Shown piece after piece: positions 9,020 to 20,941 of a stretch of 64,000 bases of DNA. The stretch comes from Candidatus Binatia bacterium. GTDB lineage: Bacteria > Desulfobacterota > Binatia > UBA1149 > CAITLU01. The notes under the pieces were generated by a model. The model did no database searches. It worked only from the letters and a program-made list of their open reading frames with translations, and was not told the origin of the DNA. The position numbers and the translations under genes are program-made. The stretch lies in contig DASXOZ010000013.1 of NCBI GenBank assembly GCA_036493895.1, forward strand, positions 124,001 through 188,000. The letters are read 5' to 3'. Numbering within the stretch: the stretch's first letter is position 1; every line of letters starts with the position of its first letter.

Positions 9020-9648
9020 CGACGCAGGCCTCCGAGCGGCATCGCCTGGACGAAGGCTGCAAGGCGCTCGGTCTGGACGTCCCCGAGTCCTGTTTCGAAT
9101 CGCTGCTGCGCTACCTCGACCTCCTGTACGTCTGGAATGCGAGCGCCGGCCTGACGACGATTCTGCGGCAGCATGCCGTGCGCCTGCACCTGCTGGACAG
9201 TCTGGTCGCGCTTCCCGACCTCGAAGGCTCCCGCTGCATCGACCTCGGCAGCGGGGCCGGCCTTCCGGGCCTGGTGCTGGCGGTGGTCCGTCCCGACATC
9301 GACTTCGTCCTTTGCGAGTCCAACCGCCGCCGGAGCAGCTTCCTGGCCGAGGCCGCACGCACATTGACCGTGGCCAACGTGCGGGTGCTGCAGGCGGATG
9401 CGGGAACCGTTCGCGAGCGGTATTCCACGGTCATCTCGCGAGCGTTCCGCCATCCGCCCGAGTATCTCGAAGCAGCCCGGCACCTGGTGGATCCCGACGG
9501 ACTTGTCGTGCTGATGACGACTGAGATCAGCGACGACGTCGTCGCCTCCCTTGGTAGCTCTGCAGGGCTGCGGCCTCATTCCATGCGCAGCTTCGTGCTG
9601 CCGGGCGGAGGTGAGGGTCGCAGCATCGTGACATTCAGGCCCGGCTGA
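9016..9648 (+). CDS. rsmG: 16S rRNA (guanine-N7) methyltransferase RsmG (GidB)
   Basis: A 210-residue SAM-dependent methyltransferase expected to methylate G527 (E. coli numbering) of 16S rRNA. The SAM-binding motif IDLGSGAGLPGLVLAVVRPD is near residues 75-94, followed by LCESNRRRSSFLAEAAR. The AGLTTI element matches the family's N-terminal NLT region only loosely. The GTG start overlaps the mnmG stop by 4 bases. The TGA stop lies inside a 38-bp palindrome that also contains a parS site. Confidence 0.94.
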   Translation: MTTQASERHRLDEGCKALGLDVPESCFESLLRYLDLLYVWNASAGLTTILRQHAVRLHLLDSLVALPDLEGSRCIDLGSGAGLPGLVLAVVRPDIDFVLCESNRRRSSFLAEAARTLTVANVRVLQADAGTVRERYSTVISRAFRHPPEYLEAARHLVDPDGLVVLMTTEISDDVVASLGSSAGLRPHSMRSFVLPGGGEGRSIVTFRPG

Positions 9649-9655
9649 GGCCGAG

Positions 9656-9671
9656 TGTTTCACGTGAAACA
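9656..9671. promoter_or_regulatory. parS: parS centromere site 1, within a 38-bp perfect palindrome
   Basis: TGTTTCACGTGAAACA, identical to the consensus parS bound by ParB/Spo0J. It is the core of a longer perfect palindrome spanning 9645-9682, which includes the rsmG stop codon (9646-9648). The extra arms are not needed for ParB binding and could form an RNA hairpin at the rsmG end. The site lies just upstream of parA-parB, where chromosomal parS copies are often found. Confidence 0.95.
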
Positions 9672-9751
9672 CTCGGCCTCAGGAACGCACCCTCCCCGGT
9701 CTCGAGCTCCATCGATCGGTCGACGGAACCCAAGCCTCGTCCCGGCGCTCC

Positions 9752-9767
9752 TGTTTCACGTGAAACA
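9752..9767. promoter_or_regulatory. parS: parS centromere site 2
   Basis: A second exact TGTTTCACGTGAAACA, 96 bp (centre to centre) from the first and about 95 bases upstream of the chosen parA start. Its flanks are not extended into a long palindrome as in site 1. Two sites this close to parAB mark the ParB loading zone, and ParB spreading from them could also repress parA transcription. Confidence 0.95.
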
Positions 9768-9861
9768 CCGGCGATCATGATCCGGCAAAAGCCACGTGTG
9801 CACGGGAACTTCGCACCGCGCGACCCAACGTGGTAGCCTTCGGGGGGAGGCGCTCGGCACC

Positions 9862-10698
9862 TTGGGACTCACGCTGGCCATCGCGAACCAGAAGGGAGGC
9901 GTTGGGAAAACGGCCACTGCCGTCAACCTTGGCGCCGCCTTGGCCCTCGACGGCTTTCGGGTGCTGCTGATCGATCTCGATTCCCAAGGCAGCGCGACCA
10001 GCGGCCTCGGGGAGGAGGTGGTGCGCGGCTCGTCCAGCTATGAGGTTCTGATCGGCGAGCTCGAGGCCAAGGTCGCGGCTCGGGCCACATCGATCGAGAA
10101 GCTCGATCTCATTGGCGGAACCCGTGATCTGGCGGGCGCGGAAGTCGAACTCGTTTCCTACCCGGATCGCCAGTCGCGGCTTTCCGAGCGCCTGGCGCCG
10201 GTGCGCGACTGCTACGACTACATTCTCATCGACTGTCCTCCGTCGCTCGGCATGCTGACTCTCAACGCCCTCTGCGCTGCCGACGCCGTCGTCGTGCCGC
10301 TGCAGTGCGAGTTCTACGCCCTCGAGGGCCTTGGCGCCCTGATCGATACCCTCGAACGGGTTCGCGCCGCGTTCCACCCGAACCTGCGGATCCTCGGGAT
10401 CCTGCTGACGATGTACGACGCCCGCACGTCGCTGAGCCGCCAGGTGGTTCGCGAGGTGCGCCAGCACTTCGGCGAGAAGGTCCTGCGCTCGATGGTCCCT
10501 CGCAACGTGCGAATCGGCGAAAGCCCTTCGTACGGCCTGCCCGTGGTCACCTACGACCCAAGTTCCAGCGGAGCCGTTGCCTATCGCAACGCGGCCCGCG
10601 AAATCGAGGAAATGACAGCCGCGTCGGCCGCGTCGGCCTCAGAGTCCGAAAACAATACGGTCAATACGGAGAAGCTGGATGAGACAGCCGTTGGGTAG
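9862..10698 (+). CDS. parA: chromosome-partitioning ATPase ParA (Soj)
   Basis: A ParA-family ATPase that forms dynamic gradients on the nucleoid and segregates ParB-parS complexes. It begins LTLAIANQKGGVGKTATAVN (deviant Walker A, KGGVGKTA), with LLIDLDSQGSATSGLG, then YILIDCPPSLGMLTLNAL (Walker B), and the later TMYDARTSLSRQVVREVRQH. TTG 9862 is chosen because GGGGGGAGG at 9842-9850 is a ribosome site at good spacing, and because family members start just before the first strand. GTG 9796 would add 22 unlikely residues (278 residues from TTG). The 3' end overlaps parB by 20 bases. Confidence 0.95.
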   Translation: MGLTLAIANQKGGVGKTATAVNLGAALALDGFRVLLIDLDSQGSATSGLGEEVVRGSSSYEVLIGELEAKVAARATSIEKLDLIGGTRDLAGAEVELVSYPDRQSRLSERLAPVRDCYDYILIDCPPSLGMLTLNALCAADAVVVPLQCEFYALEGLGALIDTLERVRAAFHPNLRILGILLTMYDARTSLSRQVVREVRQHFGEKVLRSMVPRNVRIGESPSYGLPVVTYDPSSSGAVAYRNAAREIEEMTAASAASASESENNTVNTEKLDETAVG

Positions 10699-11584
10699 GG
10701 GCCTGGACGCCATTCTCGGAGAGCCGGTCGCGGCCACACAACCGCGACCGCGCGTGATGAACGAGCTGCAACCGGCGGTCATCGAGGGCGAACAAAGGGG
10801 GAAACCGCTTCTCGTCCCTATCGAAAGGGTTGTCGCCGGTCGCGGCCAGCCGCGCCGCCGGTTCGACGAGGAGCAACTCGACGAGCTCGCCGCGTCCATC
10901 CGGGAGAACGGTATCCTGCAGCCCCTTGTCGTCGTGCCATTGAACGGCAGCTACGAGCTCGTCGCCGGCGAGCGACGACTGCGCGCGGCAGGACGCGCGG
11001 GCCTCGACAAGGTTCCCGTCGTTTTTCGCGAGGTCACGCGGGACGGTGAAATGCTCGAGCTCGCGCTCGTCGAGAATCTGCAACGCGAGGACCTCGGACC
11101 GCTCGAACGGGCGCGCGCCTACGAAAAGCTGCAGTCCGCCCACGGCCTGGCACAGGAGGAGATCGCGCGGCGGGTCGGCAAGTCGCGCGTCGCGATCGCC
11201 AACACGCTGAGGCTGCTCGCTCTGCCCCAGCCGGTCCTCGAAGGGATCGAGCAGGGTCTGCTGACCGAAGGGCACGCCCGCGCCCTGCTGGCTCTGCCGA
11301 CCGCCGCCAGCCAGATCGACACCATGAAAGTGGTAGTCCGCCGGCAACTCTCGGTGCGGGAGACCGAGGAGCTGGTTCGCGAACGGACGGCCGGTGCCAC
11401 GTCGCGAAATCCGGAGCGCCCGTCGCGCGCGCCGGGCCCTCTCGAAGCCGACCTCAGCCGCAAGCTCGGAACCAAAGTCCGGGTGCGCGGCGGCAACAAG
11501 AAAGGGCGCATCGAGATCGAGTATTACTCGCAGGAAGAATTAACACGTCTTATCGATCTTCTTTCATCGCGGGCCGCCGTCTAA
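10679..11584 (+). CDS. parB: chromosome-partitioning protein ParB (Spo0J)
   Basis: A 301-residue CTP-dependent parS-binding protein. The N-terminus LGRGLDAILGEP is the segment that stimulates ParA. The ParB/Srx CTPase core contains GQPRRRFDEEQLDELAASI, then YELVAGERRLRAAGRAG and ALVENLQREDLGPLERARAY. The HTH follows (GLAQEEIARRVGKSRVAIAN), then TEGHARALLAL. The C-terminal dimerisation part ends in GRIEIEYYSQEELTRLIDLL. It overlaps parA by 20 bases, so the two are coupled, and two parS sites lie upstream. Confidence 0.96.
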   Translation: MRQPLGRGLDAILGEPVAATQPRPRVMNELQPAVIEGEQRGKPLLVPIERVVAGRGQPRRRFDEEQLDELAASIRENGILQPLVVVPLNGSYELVAGERRLRAAGRAGLDKVPVVFREVTRDGEMLELALVENLQREDLGPLERARAYEKLQSAHGLAQEEIARRVGKSRVAIANTLRLLALPQPVLEGIEQGLLTEGHARALLALPTAASQIDTMKVVVRRQLSVRETEELVRERTAGATSRNPERPSRAPGPLEADLSRKLGTKVRVRGGNKKGRIEIEYYSQEELTRLIDLLSSRAAV

Positions 11585-11588
11585 CTTT

Positions 11589-11617
11589 TTGACAACCCGC
11601 TGATGCGATGGTAGCGA
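11589..11617 (+). promoter_or_regulatory. candidate promoter of the ATP synthase operon
   Basis: In the 174-base gap after parB there is an exact TTGACA at 11589-11594 followed, 17 bases on, by TAGCGA at 11612-11617, a poor -10. No better pair was seen in the gap. The location upstream of atpF' makes it a plausible but weakly supported promoter. Confidence 0.3.
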
Positions 11618-11758
11618 GAGCCGCTCGCCGCCACGCTGCGCGCTCTTTCCTGCAGATTTCTGCACGATCGAAGATGTCGCGCGCAGGCGCGACGACGGCT
11701 CGCACTGCGTAGCCGGCGAACCCGACTCGCAGGACCAGGCACACGAGCGCATCCCGAG

Positions 11759-12193
11759 ATGCTGACGCTACCGCCGGACTATACCTTCCTCATTCAGCTC
11801 GCGACGTTTTTCGTGCTGCTCGCGCTGCTGCGCAAGCTGCTGTTCGAGCCGTTCATGGCGCTGCTCGACGAACGCGCGCAGAAAACGACCGGCGACATCG
11901 CCAAGGCGGAGAGGTCGCGTGCCGAAGTGCAGGCGCTGTCGACGCGCGTCGATGCCGAGCTGGCCAAAGCACGCGCCGCTGCCGGCGCCGAGATCGATAC
12001 CGTGCGGGGCCAGGCGCGCCAGGAAGCCGCGCGCCTTCTGACGGACGCACAGAACGAAGCGGGTGCCCGCCTCGCCGAGCTCAGGGGCGAGGTTGCGACG
12101 GCCACGCGCGAAGCGCGTACCCAGCTCGCCGGCGACGCGAAGAGCCTTGCCGATGCCATGGTTGCCGCGGTGCTCGGAGGATCGCTGCAATGA
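11759..12193 (+). CDS. atpF': ATP synthase F0 subunit b' (second b-type stalk subunit)
   Basis: A 144-residue b-type peripheral stalk protein. It has an N-terminal transmembrane helix (TFLIQLATFFVLLALLRKLL), then the F-E-P-F-M-A-L-L-D-E-R hinge and a long charged coiled coil ending at residue 144. It precedes a second, longer b subunit, so the stator is probably a b-b' heterodimer, as in organisms with two b genes. It starts at ATG 11759 and its end overlaps atpF by 4 bases. Also called AtpX or b2. Confidence 0.9.
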   Translation: MLTLPPDYTFLIQLATFFVLLALLRKLLFEPFMALLDERAQKTTGDIAKAERSRAEVQALSTRVDAELAKARAAAGAEIDTVRGQARQEAARLLTDAQNEAGARLAELRGEVATATREARTQLAGDAKSLADAMVAAVLGGSLQ

Positions 12194-12786
12194 GCGTACG
12201 CCGCTCGCACGCATTCGCGTCTGTGCTCGCTGTCGCGCTCGTCGCGCTCGTCGCGGTTGCGACGGCTGCGCTGGCGGCAGAAGGCGGCGACGGCAGCGAA
12301 GGCGCCGAGGGCGCGTGGCTCTCGCTGCTGTTCTCCGTCGTCAACTTCTCGATCTTCGTGTTCCTGCTTCGCAAGTACGCGTGGCCAGCCGTCAAGGATT
12401 TCCTGGCGCGTCGCCATGTCGAGGTCGCCGAGGCCATGGCCGCCGCCGAAAAGGCCCGTCTCGAGGCGGAGGCGATCCGCGCCGAGTTCACGCAGAAGGA
12501 AGCGGCCCTCGAAGAGACCCGCCGCCGCATGCTCGACGAGCTTCGCCGCGGCGCCGAGGCCGATCGCCAGAAAGCGCTGGCCGATGCGGCAGCTGCCGGC
12601 GAGAGGCTCAAGTCCGAGGCGTCACGCCAGGCCGAACATGACCTTGCCCGCGCCCGCCGCGAGCTGCGCGCCGAGGCAGCCCGGCTGGCCACCGACATCG
12701 CCGAGCGCGAAGCGCGCGCGAAACTGACGGATGCGGACCGCGCGCGGCTGCTTCGCGAGTTCGTCGAGGGGATTGCCAAGCCGTGA
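12190..12786 (+). CDS. atpF: ATP synthase F0 subunit b
   Basis: A 198-residue b subunit. An N-terminal hydrophobic, signal-like helix (about residues 9-30) is followed by the membrane helix SLLFSVVNFSIFVFLLRKYA and the WPAVKDFLARRHVEVAEAM hinge. A long Ala/Glu/Arg coiled coil forms the peripheral stalk. Having two hydrophobic helices suggests that the first is a cleaved signal or an extra membrane segment. It overlaps atpF' and atpH by 4 bases each, in one translationally coupled operon. Confidence 0.92.
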   Translation: MSVRRSHAFASVLAVALVALVAVATAALAAEGGDGSEGAEGAWLSLLFSVVNFSIFVFLLRKYAWPAVKDFLARRHVEVAEAMAAAEKARLEAEAIRAEFTQKEAALEETRRRMLDELRRGAEADRQKALADAAAAGERLKSEASRQAEHDLARARRELRAEAARLATDIAEREARAKLTDADRARLLREFVEGIAKP

Positions 12787-13307
12787 CACCGGGAGCAATC
12801 GGCAGACGCTACGGGCGTGCCCTGTTCGACCTGGCCGTCGAGGCAGGTCTCGTCGACGAGATCGGCGCCGGCCTGGCCGAGATTGCCAGTGCCCTCGAGG
12901 ACAACGCCCAGGCCTCCGGCAGCCTCTCGGCGATCCAGCGCCAGCAACTCGCGCAGTCTTTCCTGTCGCGTCTTGGCTCCGACTCGCTGATGGGCCGGTT
13001 CCTTGGCGTCCTGGCCGAGAACGACCGCCTCGCCCAGCTCCCGTCGATCCGCGACAACTACGAAAAAATCGGTGACGCCGCCGCCGGCCGCGTGCGGGCG
13101 CACATTCGCAGCGCACAGCCGCTGTCCGATGCGGAACGCAGCGCGCTGCGAGGCAAGCTCGAGGCCGTGACCGGCCACAAGGTCGTCGATACGGCCGAAG
13201 TGGATCCGGGCCTGATCGGCGGCGCCACGGTCGAGGCCGACGGCCGCATTTACGATGGAAGCGTTCGCACGCAGCTCGCGAGGCTCGAACGCCGGATGGC
13301 CGGCTGA
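12783..13307 (+). CDS. atpH: ATP synthase F1 subunit delta
   Basis: A 174-residue delta (OSCP) subunit linking F1 to the peripheral stalk. The N-terminal helical domain starts IGRRYGRALFDLAVEAGLVD. The C-terminal signature LEAVTGHKVVDTAEVDPGLI and the ending YDGSVRTQLARLERRM are characteristic. GTG start, overlapping atpF by 4 bases. A 48-base gap to atpA contains a GGAGGA ribosome site. Confidence 0.94.
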   Translation: MTPGAIGRRYGRALFDLAVEAGLVDEIGAGLAEIASALEDNAQASGSLSAIQRQQLAQSFLSRLGSDSLMGRFLGVLAENDRLAQLPSIRDNYEKIGDAAAGRVRAHIRSAQPLSDAERSALRGKLEAVTGHKVVDTAEVDPGLIGGATVEADGRIYDGSVRTQLARLERRMAG

Positions 13308-13355
13308 GCGCCTTCGCGCCAGCCCGCCGAGACAAGAGAGTTCTGGAGGATAGCG

Positions 13356-14867
<1,512 letters not shown>

Positions 14868-14869
14868 GC

Positions 14870-15721
14870 GTGCCGAGTCTCAAACAGACACGCAAGCGCA
14901 TCGCCTCGGTCCGCAGCACCCAGCAGATCACGAAGGCGATGAAGATGGTCTCGGCGGCCAAGCTGCGCCGTGCGCAGGAGGCCGCCGAGAAGGCGCGCCC
15001 CTACGGCACGCGCCTGGCCGAGTTGCTGGCGAGCGTCGCCGCGAGCGTCGAGGAGGGGTCCCATCCTTTCCTCGAGCCGGGCGCGGACCAGCCCGCCGAG
15101 GTCATCGTGATCACGTCGGACCGCGGGCTTTGCGGCGGCTACAACACGAACCTGATCAAGGCGGCCGAATCCTTCCTTCGCTCGCCGGAAGGCCAGGCCG
15201 CGACGATCGTCGCGTGCGGGCGCCGCGGCCACGACTACTTCCGCCGCCACTACACCGAGCGCATCTCGTCGCGCCATTTCAACGTGCCCTTCGACCTGGC
15301 GCTGGCCAGGACGGTGGCGGCCGAAGCCTCGCGCCGCTTCCGTGGCGGCGAGGTCGGCGCGGTGTACCTCGTGTCGTCGGCATTCCGCTCGGCGATCTCC
15401 CAGGCGCCGAGGCTTCAGCGTCTTCTTCCCGTCGAGAAGAGCACCCACGCCGAGGGCTCGCCCGATTACGTCTATGAGCCGGAGGCGAAGGAGCTGCTGG
15501 CCACGCTCCTGGTCCGCTACGTCGACACGAAGATTTTTCAGGCATTCCTCGAAGCCAACGCCAGCGAGCACGGCGCGAGGATGACTGCGATGGACAGCGC
15601 GACGCGCAACGCTTCCGAGATGATCGGACGGCTCACGCTGCAGATGAACCGCGCGCGCCAGGCGACGATCACCACCGAGTTGATGGAGATCGTCGGAGGC
15701 GCGGAAGCCCTCAAAGGCTAA
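14870..15721 (+). CDS. atpG: ATP synthase F1 subunit gamma
   Basis: A 283-residue central-stalk rotor subunit. The N-terminal helix has SVRSTQQITKAMKMVSAAKL, the middle Rossmann-like domain contains VIVITSDRGLCGGYNTNLIK, and the C-terminal helix has ASEHGARMTAMDSATRNASE and QARQATITTELMEIVGGAEA. All are canonical. GTG start 2 bases after atpA; atpD starts 15 bases downstream with an AAGGAG site. Confidence 0.97.
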   Translation: MPSLKQTRKRIASVRSTQQITKAMKMVSAAKLRRAQEAAEKARPYGTRLAELLASVAASVEEGSHPFLEPGADQPAEVIVITSDRGLCGGYNTNLIKAAESFLRSPEGQAATIVACGRRGHDYFRRHYTERISSRHFNVPFDLALARTVAAEASRRFRGGEVGAVYLVSSAFRSAISQAPRLQRLLPVEKSTHAEGSPDYVYEPEAKELLATLLVRYVDTKIFQAFLEANASEHGARMTAMDSATRNASEMIGRLTLQMNRARQATITTELMEIVGGAEALKG

Positions 15722-17143
<1,422 letters not shown>

Positions 17144-17145
17144 TC

Positions 17146-17538
17146 ATGAGGCTCAGGATTGTCACCCCCCTTCGCTCGATCGTCGATGCGGAGGTCTCCG
17201 AGGTCGTTGCGCCGGGCAGCGAAGGCGACTTCGGCGTGCTGCCCCAGCACGTGACCTTCCTCGGCGGCCTCAAGCCGGGCATCCTCACGTACACCGAGGG
17301 TGGCGCGAGGAAGCGGGTCGTCGTCAGCGGCGGCTATGCCGAGGTACGCCAGGACGTCGTGACGGTGCTGGCCGACGACGCCCAGCTCCCCGAGGAAGTG
17401 GATGCTGCCGGGGCGCGCCGCGACATCCAGACGATCCAGGAAGAGCTGTCGCGCGGCTCCGAGAGCGTCGAAGTCACCGAAGGCCTGCTGCGCGACCTCG
17501 CGCTGGCGCAAGCGCGAGTGGCCGTCAGCGCGCACTAG
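17146..17538 (+). CDS. atpC: ATP synthase F1 subunit epsilon
   Basis: A 130-residue epsilon subunit: an N-terminal beta-sandwich (MRLRIVTPLRSIVDAEVSEV, GSEGDFGVLPQHVTFLGGLK) and a C-terminal helical part (about 88-130) that can inhibit rotation. It starts at ATG 17146, right after the atpD stop. It is the last gene of the F1 operon; a terminator-like hairpin follows about 9 bases after the stop. Genes for subunits a and c are absent here and must be elsewhere. Confidence 0.94.
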   Translation: MRLRIVTPLRSIVDAEVSEVVAPGSEGDFGVLPQHVTFLGGLKPGILTYTEGGARKRVVVSGGYAEVRQDVVTVLADDAQLPEEVDAAGARRDIQTIQEELSRGSESVEVTEGLLRDLALAQARVAVSAH

Positions 17539-17546
17539 CGGAGCGC

Positions 17547-17571
17547 GAAAAACCCCGGTCCGCGGTTTTTC
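17547..17571 (+). terminator. terminator-like hairpin after atpC
   Basis: GAAAAACC and GGTTTTTC form an 8-bp stem with a GC-rich centre (one mismatch if the stem is extended to 12 bp). The T-run sits in the 3' arm, so termination is plausible though not textbook. It lies between atpC and the next gene. Confidence 0.5.
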
Positions 17572-17652
17572 CGCAACCCGCAAGCACACCCACCCGCTTC
17601 CGACGACCCGCAGCCGCAAGACCACGCCACTGCCTTGCGCTAAGGTTCGTGC

Positions 17653-19701
17653 ATGCACGGCGCCGCGAACGCTCCCCGTAACCGCCTCGCAAACCAGACC
17701 AGCGCCTATCTTCTCCAGCACGCCGGCAATCCGGTCGACTGGTATCCGTGGGGCGACGAGGCGCTGTTGCGCGCCCGCGAGCTCGATCAACCGATCCTGC
17801 TCAGCGTCGGCTACTCGGCGTGCCACTGGTGCCACGTCATGGAGCGCGAGAGCTTCGAGGACGAACAGATCGCGACGCTGATGAACGGGCACTTCGTCTG
17901 CATCAAGGTCGACCGCGAAGAAAGGCCGGACATCGATCACCTGTACATGACGGCGCTGCAGGCGATGACCGGGCGCGGCGGCTGGCCGATGACGATGTTC
18001 CTGACGACGGATGCGAAGCCGTTTTTTGCTGGCACCTATTTCCCGCCCCGGGACCGCGGCGGCATGGCCGGATTTGCGCGGGTGCTCGAGAAGGTCGCCG
18101 AGACCTGGAAAACGCGCCGCGACGAAGTCGAAGCGAGCGCCGGCCGCATGGTCGAGTTCCTTGCCAAGCTCGGTTCGCGCGGCGGCGACGAAGCCCGGTG
18201 GTCTGTGCCGGCTGCCAGCGAAGCCGCAGCCTCGCTCGTCTCGGCGATGGACACCGTGCACGGCGGCTTCGGCCGCGCGACCAAGTTCCCGGCGACGATG
18301 GCGCTGACGCTTCTGATGGAGACCGCTCCCGGTACAGACAGTGACCAGGCGCGCCTCGTGCGGCTGACGCTCGACCGCATGGCCGACGGAGGCATCCGCG
18401 ACCACCTCGGCGGCGGGTTCCACCGCTATTCGGTCGATGCGATCTGGCTGGTGCCGCATTTCGAGAAGATGCTCTACGACCAGGCGCTCGTTGCGCGTCT
18501 CTACGCCGACGCGTCGCGCTTTTTCGACGAGCCCCGCTACGCGAGCGTCGCGGCGGAGATTCTCGATTACGTGCTCGGCGAGATGCGCAGTTCCGATGGA
18601 GGCTTCTGGTCGGCGCAGGACGCCGACAGCGAGGGCGAAGAAGGCAAGTATTTCGTCTGGACCCGCGACGAAGTGCTACAGCTGCTGGGTGTGCAGCGCG
18701 GGGAGCGCTTCTGCGCGGCCTACGATGTCTGCGCCGAAGGCAACTTCGAAGGGAAATCCATCCTGCATCGAGTCGAGAATGCGGCACGCGGGCTCGACGA
18801 GGAACTGGCGCAAGACCGCGCCGAGCTTCTGCGCCGGCGCCGAGCGCGAATCGCTCCGGCAACCGATCGTAAGATCGTCGCCGACTGGAACTCCCTCGTC
18901 ATCAGCGCGCTGGCAGCGGCCGGCCGCTGCCTCGGGCGCCGCGATTTTCTCGATGCCGCAGAAGCCGCCGTCAATTATATCGAAACGTCGCTCGTCGCCG
19001 GCGGCAGTCTCGAGCACGTCCATCCGGCCGGCGGAACCGCCGTCCCGGCTTTTCTCGACGACTACGCCTTTTTTGGACGTGCCTGCCTCGACCTGTTCGC
19101 GGCACGGCCAGATCCGCGCCATTTCCAGCGCGCACTGTGGTGCGCCGGACACCTGCTCGATGAGTTCCTCGATACCAGAGGCGGCGGATTCTTCTTCACC
19201 GGCTCGCGCGGCGAGAGCCTGATCGCGAGAACCTGCGATCTGAATGACGGCGCCATTCCCGCCGGCAACTCGGTAGCCGCAGAGCTGCTGATGCGCCTGT
19301 TCGAGCTCACCGGCGAGAGGCACTACCGCGAGGCTGCCGACGCAGTATTCACCCGCTTTCTCGCCGACGCGTTGCGGCAGCCCTATGGGGCTTCCCATCT
19401 GCTGGCGGTGGCCGAACGCGACCGCAAGGGATGGAGAACCGTCGTCGTATGCGGCCGCAGCGAGGTGCGCGAAAAGCTTTCGCGCGTGGCCGAGGCCGTC
19501 TACGATCCTGCGACGACGGTGATTGGCATCGAGGACGGCTCTGCCCCCGGTCTTCCGGCGGCACTGGTGGGCAAGGATGCGCCGGCAGGGACGGCGGTCG
19601 CGTACGTCTGCGAAGGTCTCGCCTGCCGGATGCCGGCGACAAGCGAGCGCGAGCTCGCGCGCGCCCTGCGCCGCGACGGTGGATTCGGAGGCGAAGCGTG
19701 A
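17653..19701 (+). CDS. yyaL: YyaL/SSP411-type thioredoxin-fold protein (DUF255)
   Basis: A 682-residue protein of the family that includes bacterial YyaL and animal SPATA20. The N-terminal thioredoxin-like domain has [20 protein letters not shown] and [18 protein letters not shown], with a CHWC redox-type motif, then [11 protein letters not shown] and [10 protein letters not shown]. The remainder is an (alpha/alpha)6 glycoside-hydrolase-like barrel, with [20 protein letters not shown] and [10 protein letters not shown]. The exact substrate is unknown for the family. ATG 17653 has an AAGG site nearby. The stop overlaps the start of the L,D-transpeptidase gene (GTGA). Confidence 0.9.
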   Translation: MHGAANAPRNRLANQTSAYLLQHAGNPVDWYPWGDEALLRARELDQPILLSVGYSACHWCHVMERESFEDEQIATLMNGHFVCIKVDREERPDIDHLYMTALQAMTGRGGWPMTMFLTTDAKPFFAGTYFPPRDRGGMAGFARVLEKVAETWKTRRDEVEASAGRMVEFLAKLGSRGGDEARWSVPAASEAAASLVSAMDTVHGGFGRATKFPATMALTLLMETAPGTDSDQARLVRLTLDRMADGGIRDHLGGGFHRYSVDAIWLVPHFEKMLYDQALVARLYADASRFFDEPRYASVAAEILDYVLGEMRSSDGGFWSAQDADSEGEEGKYFVWTRDEVLQLLGVQRGERFCAAYDVCAEGNFEGKSILHRVENAARGLDEELAQDRAELLRRRRARIAPATDRKIVADWNSLVISALAAAGRCLGRRDFLDAAEAAVNYIETSLVAGGSLEHVHPAGGTAVPAFLDDYAFFGRACLDLFAARPDPRHFQRALWCAGHLLDEFLDTRGGGFFFTGSRGESLIARTCDLNDGAIPAGNSVAAELLMRLFELTGERHYREAADAVFTRFLADALRQPYGASHLLAVAERDRKGWRTVVVCGRSEVREKLSRVAEAVYDPATTVIGIEDGSAPGLPAALVGKDAPAGTAVAYVCEGLACRMPATSERELARALRRDGGFGGEA

Positions 19702-20813
19702 TTCGACCGCCGGCGCGCCGCGCCGCCCTGGTCGCGGCGGTCGTGCTGCCTCTGGCTTGGCCGGGCTCCGGCCCCGCGGCAGCAGCAACACCGCCCCATG
19801 TCGCAGCACCCTCCCGGTCAGGGTCCGCCGCAGCGCCGGAAGGAGGCCACTCCGCCACCCATCCGGCCGGCGCGGCCCCTCGACCCGGGGGCGAAGAGCC
19901 CCGTCCGGCGAAGTCTCACGAGCTTCCCCCATATGAGGATGAAAAACCGCGGGAGCTTGCGTCCTACACGCTCGGTGGCAGCGACGACTGGCTGATCGGC
20001 CGCGTCGCGGCGACGCTCCCTGCCAAAGGCGAGACGTTTCTCGAAATCGGCAAACGCAGCGACCTTGGTTACAACGAAGTGATCGCAGCCAACCGCAATA
20101 CCGATCCCTGGATTCCCAAGGCAGACGAACCGGTGGTCGTGGCTTCGCAGTGGCTGGTGCCGGACGCGCCGCGCGACGGCATCGTGCTGAACATTCCGGA
20201 GATGCGGCTGTACTACTTTCGTGATGGAGGCCGGCGCGTGATCACCGCGCCGGTCGGCCTCGGGCGCGAAGACTGGAAGACTCCGCAGGGAACGTTCCGC
20301 GTTCGCGGCAAGACTGTCAATCCCACGTGGAACATTCCCGAGACGATCCGCAAGGAGCGGATCGAGGAGAACGGCTTCAGCGAGCACTCGATCCCGGGCG
20401 GGAGCCCGGACAATCCCCTCGGCAAATATCGCCTCGAGCTTACGCTGCCGACGTACGGCATCCACGGCAGCAACAAGGAGTGGGGAGTCGGCATGCTCGT
20501 GAGCCACGGCTGCCTGCGGCTCTACAACGAGGACATTGCGACACTATTCCCGATGGTCGACGTCGGGACGCCGGGCATGTTCGTCTACCAGCCCGTCAAG
20601 ATCGGAAGGCACGCGGGCCGCGTGCTCGTCGAGGTGCACGACGACATCTACGGATTCGAGCCGGCGATGTACAAGTCCACGCTCGAGACGCTGGAAAAAA
20701 AGGGCTGGGCCGCCGATGTGGACCCCGACGAGCTCGAGGCGGCGATCGAGGCGAGAACGGGCGTTCCGACCGACGTGAGCTGGGTAGCGGGAAATCCGAA
20801 GCCGGCGAAATGA
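19698..20813 (+). CDS. L,D-transpeptidase (YkuD/ErfK family) with LysM-like segment
   Basis: A 371-residue exported enzyme predicted to cross-link peptidoglycan or attach proteins to it. GTG 19698 gives a Sec-type signal ([19 protein letters not shown]), then an Ala/Pro-rich linker. A LysM-like region follows (about 90-150: [20 protein letters not shown], then [10 protein letters not shown]), then the YkuD catalytic domain with YGIHGSN and the SHGCLRLYN motif holding the catalytic Cys. The frame is open further upstream, but that is inside the preceding gene. It overlaps that gene by 4 bases and ends before a strong terminator. Confidence 0.92.
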   Translation: MIRPPARRAALVAAVVLPLAWPGSGPAAAATPPHVAAPSRSGSAAAPEGGHSATHPAGAAPRPGGEEPRPAKSHELPPYEDEKPRELASYTLGGSDDWLIGRVAATLPAKGETFLEIGKRSDLGYNEVIAANRNTDPWIPKADEPVVVASQWLVPDAPRDGIVLNIPEMRLYYFRDGGRRVITAPVGLGREDWKTPQGTFRVRGKTVNPTWNIPETIRKERIEENGFSEHSIPGGSPDNPLGKYRLELTLPTYGIHGSNKEWGVGMLVSHGCLRLYNEDIATLFPMVDVGTPGMFVYQPVKIGRHAGRVLVEVHDDIYGFEPAMYKSTLETLEKKGWAADVDPDELEAAIEARTGVPTDVSWVAGNPKPAK

Positions 20814-20879
20814 GCTTTGCTTTTTGCGCGAGCCGCGACCCGTGGACGTGAACACGGACGCGAGCGCCGGCGCCAGACG

Positions 20880-20914
20880 AAAAAAGCCCGGTCCCTGGGG
20901 AGCCGGGCTTTTTT
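20880..20914. terminator. bidirectional Rho-independent terminator
   Basis: Six A's plus GCCCGG (20880-20891) pair with CCGGGC plus six T's (20903-20914) around an 11-base loop. With A/T runs on both sides it can terminate both the L,D-transpeptidase transcript (+) and the convergent gene at 20942-21361 (-). Confidence 0.9.
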
Positions 20915-20941
20915 CTCAGCCGTGGATTGCGCTCGTGCGGC

